From: Acidobacteriota bacterium
GTDB taxonomy: Bacteria > Acidobacteriota > Vicinamibacteria > Vicinamibacterales > CAVVIG01
Assembly (NCBI GenBank): GCA_003222555.1
Contig: QHWL01000034.1
Coordinates: forward strand, 3,949 to 11,685
Length of the DNA: 7,737 bases
Direction of reading: 5' to 3'
In this document: positions 6,370-7,737 of the stretch, piece by piece
How the letters are laid out: each line of letters starts with the position of its first letter
Position numbering within the stretch: the stretch's first letter is position 1
Program-made: the position numbers and the translations under genes
The notes under the pieces: generated by a model
Databases searched by the model: none
Told to the model about the DNA's origin: nothing
Seen by the model: only the letters and a program-made list of their open reading frames with translations

Positions 6370-6893
6370 ATCTTCACAAGCCGTTCGAGATCGAGCAGCC
6401 CCATCAAACCTTCCGGCACACGGACCGTGCCGACAAAACACGCGGCGCGTTCGGCAGGCCACGTTGCCGGCGGCGATTCAATCTGACCCGGATCGATCGC
6501 ATAGATGTCGGCGATCGAGTCCACGACCAGCCCGAGCGGCTCGCCGAAGCCGCGAAGTGCGACGAAAATGGCCGAATCAGCCGCTGCCCGTGCGGCAAGG
6601 CCCAGGATGGTCCGGACATCGAGAGCGCAGATAATCTCCCCGCGGAGGTTGACCAGCCCGGCGACGCCCGCCGGCGCGCCGGGAACGCGACGGAGGCGCG
6701 TGAGCCGCGCGACTTCGCGCAGCTGCTCCAGTGGAAGGCCGTAGACCTCCGAATCCAGGAAGAACCCCAGGTAGGGCACGCGCTCCTGTTCGGTGGGCGA
6801 AGCCCGGCTCGTTTCCCGCTGGCGCTCGATGGCCTCCAGGATTTGGTCGGGGGCCGACCGGGGGGCGGGAGCCGCGGGTTCCTCGTGTGCCAT
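6366..6893 (-). CDS. cheW: CheW, receptor-kinase coupling protein
   Basis: CheW scaffolds the cytoplasmic array by bridging the receptor tip and the CheA regulatory domain. The 175-residue product has a Pro/Ala-rich N-terminal tail with a short helix (DQILEAIERQRETSR, residues 16-30), then a full CheW fold from about residue 40: FFLDSEVYGLPLEQLREVAR (44-63), the hallmark GLVNLRGEIICALDVRTILG (79-98), LGLVVDSIADIYAIDP (120-135) and a final strand GLMGLLDLERLVKI. The tail makes it slightly longer than a minimal CheW of about 150-160 residues. The start is the ATG at 6893, 11 bases after the receptor stop, with an AGG-containing leader. Its TGA overlaps the ATG of the next gene by four bases (ATGA), so the two should be translationally coupled. 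Family assignment is secure. Confidence 0.95.
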   Translation of the reverse strand: MAHEEPAAPAPRSAPDQILEAIERQRETSRASPTEQERVPYLGFFLDSEVYGLPLEQLREVARLTRLRRVPGAPAGVAGLVNLRGEIICALDVRTILGLAARAAADSAIFVALRGFGEPLGLVVDSIADIYAIDPGQIESPPATWPAERAACFVGTVRVPEGLMGLLDLERLVKI

Positions 6894-6904
6894 TGACCTG
6901 GCGG

Positions 6905-7492
6905 CTAGAGCTTGAACTCTCTGATCCGGGTCTTGAACTGGTCGGCCAGCACATTCAGCTCGCCCACGGAGCTCGCCGACTGCTTCATGCCGGCCGCGGC
7001 CTGCTTGGTGACCTCGGCGACTTCGCGCATCGTCTGCACGATCTGCTCGCTGGCGCTCTGCTGCTGCTGAGTCGCAAACGTGATCTGGCGAATCGCCTGC
7101 GTCGTGCGGTCGACCATCTGAATGATCTCTTCGAGACTTCCGCGGGCCCGGGTCGCGAGCGAGACGCCGTTCTCGACTTCCTTGACGCCCTGTTCGGTGG
7201 CCAGCACCGACGTGTTGGTAGCCGACTGGATCTCGGCCACGATCCCTTTGATCTCCTCGGCCGACTCGCGCGTCCGCTCGGCGAGCCGCCTCACCTCGCT
7301 GGCCACGACCGCGAACCGTTTGCCGTGCTCGCCCGCCGCAGCCGATTCGATCGCCGCATTCACCGCCAGCAGATGGATTTCGCCGGCGATATCCTTGATG
7401 AGGTTCAGCACTTCGGAGATGCGTTGCGAGCGCTCACCGAGCAGCAGCGTCTTGCCCGAGATATCCGCCACGCGCCGCCGGATCTTTTCCAT
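6905..7492 (-). CDS. Methyl-accepting chemotaxis protein, 3' fragment with signalling tip
   Basis: This is the downstream piece of the same receptor, 195 residues from the ATG at 7492. Receptor homology in this frame extends upstream to about base 7509 ([12 protein letters not shown]), so 7492 is an internal Met and not a true start. It holds the conserved hairpin tip that contacts CheW and Che[41 protein letters not shown], then the returning helix [20 protein letters not shown] and a Gln/Ser-rich helix ([20 protein letters not shown]). It ends IREFKL with a TAG at 6905-6907. There is no CheR-binding pentapeptide of the NWETF type, which fits a CheR with its own TPR domain. With one repeat copy removed, the visible part of the receptor would be 273 residues and would cover nearly the whole methyl-accepting signalling domain. 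cheW starts 11 bases downstream. The tip wording ([16 protein letters not shown]) differs from the classic QTNLLALNAAIEAARAG, as in some alternative-function receptor classes; that class assignment is inference. Confidence 0.88.
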   Translation of the reverse strand: MEKIRRRVADISGKTLLLGERSQRISEVLNLIKDIAGEIHLLAVNAAIESAAAGEHGKRFAVVASEVRRLAERTRESAEEIKGIVAEIQSATNTSVLATEQGVKEVENGVSLATRARGSLEEIIQMVDRTTQAIRQITFATQQQQSASEQIVQTMREVAEVTKQAAAGMKQSASSVGELNVLADQFKTRIREFKL

Positions 7493-7737
7493 CGCCTCGA
7501 GCGCCTCGCCGACCGACTCCGACCGACTCGTAACCCGCGTGGGCTGCGTGTGCGCTGTCGTCGGCGATCTTTTCCACCGAGGTCGCGCTCTGCGCTATCT
7601 GCTTGGCCGTGTTGGTCAGCTCCTCCATCGTCGCCGTGACCTCCGAGATCGACGCCGCCTGCTGCACCGAGCCCGACGCGTGCTCCTCGGCGTTGGTGAG
7701 CACCTGCGTGGAAGCGCTGGTGATCTGGAGTCCGGCC
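7434..7737 (-). CDS. Methyl-accepting chemotaxis protein, 5' fragment (partial, frameshifted)
   Basis: This is the upstream piece of a chemoreceptor cytoplasmic domain; the gene begins outside the window. The frame runs from base 7736 and reads a typical receptor N-helix with heptad-like Ala, Gln, Ser and Glu content: [19 protein letters not shown], then [20 protein letters not shown], then [19 protein letters not shown]. It keeps receptor character as far as [10 protein letters not shown]. From about base 7520 the translation turns into Gly/Arg/Asp-rich sequence ([13 protein letters not shown]) unlike any receptor, and it stops at a TGA at 7434-7436. The rest of the receptor continues in another frame down to 6905. 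The switch point is a perfect 10-bp tandem duplication, and deleting one copy joins the two pieces seamlessly ([14 protein letters not shown]). As written, this product would lack the signalling tip and could not couple to CheW and CheA. The sensor and membrane segments lie beyond the right edge, so ligand and topology are unknown. Confidence 0.85.
   Translation of the reverse strand, partial: AGLQITSASTQVLTNAEEHASGSVQQAASISEVTATMEELTNTAKQIAQSATSVEKIADDSAHAAHAGYESVGVGRRGARGDGKDPAARGGYLGQDAAAR
7510..7529. repeat. Perfect 10-bp tandem duplication that frameshifts the receptor
   Basis: On the plus strand the unit CGACCGACTC occurs twice back to back (7510-7519 and 7520-7529); on the coding strand this is GAGTCGGTCG twice. 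Each unit itself contains a short GTCG/GTCG repetition, which favours slipped-strand mispairing. Ten extra bases shift the reading frame by one. With a single copy the receptor reads through without a break. The repeat therefore explains the frameshift completely. Confidence 0.95.

Noticed and set aside
5420..6634. 404-codon open frame on the plus strand
   Set aside because: It lies antisense to cheA, the CheW-like gene and cheW. Its translation is Ser/Arg/Pro-rich with no domain, as expected from the complement of GC-rich coding DNA.
6731..7639. 302-codon open frame on the plus strand
   Set aside because: It is antisense to cheW and the receptor; the Arg/Leu/Asp-rich translation mirrors the receptor codons and crosses the duplication without any recognisable motif.

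Overview
This window is one long chemosensory (chemotaxis-like) gene cluster, entirely on the minus strand, so transcription runs from position 7737 down to 1. The DNA is GC-rich. Codon use and the interlocking gene junctions look like a free-living Gram-negative environmental bacterium. The architecture (CheA fused to a receiver, CheR fused to TPRs, two CheW-type proteins) and the CACGAAG-type intergenic inverted repeat would fit Acidobacteriota or a similar soil lineage. That placement is an inference with low confidence, because no rRNA or marker gene is present.

Layout in transcription order: (1) the 3' part of a methyl-accepting chemotaxis protein (MCP, 7737-6905), cut by the window edge and split by a frameshift that coincides exactly with a 10-bp tandem duplication; (2) cheW (6893-6366); (3) a small, very divergent CheW-like protein (6369-5911); (4) cheA with a C-terminal receiver domain (5914-3656); (5) cheB (3659-2559); (6) cheR with C-terminal TPR repeats (2562-1039); (7) a possible 34-codon single-membrane-helix micro-ORF interrupted by one TGA (1042-938); (8) a free-standing Hpt phosphotransfer protein (937-587); (9) a 189-base gap holding an imperfect inverted repeat of CACGAAG units; (10) the N-terminal receiver domain of a response regulator or hybrid protein that runs off the left edge (397-1).

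The junctions cheW/cheW-like, cheW-like/cheA, cheA/cheB and cheB/cheR all overlap by exactly four bases (ATGA or GTGA). This predicts one polycistronic mRNA with translational coupling. The receptor, CheW, CheA core would sense a signal, CheR and CheB would set receptor methylation, and phosphate from CheA would pass to its own receiver domain, to CheB, and perhaps through the separate Hpt protein to the receiver at the left end. No stand-alone CheY, CheZ, CheC, CheD or flagellar gene is present here. The gene set resembles Wsp- or Frz-type 'alternative function' systems more than classical flagellar chemotaxis, but the output is not visible in the window.

The points most worth a second look are the duplication-caused frameshift in the receptor, the coupled micro-ORF with its in-frame TGA, and the CheW-like protein that lacks the central part of the fold. 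No tRNA, rRNA, CRISPR array or transposase was seen.
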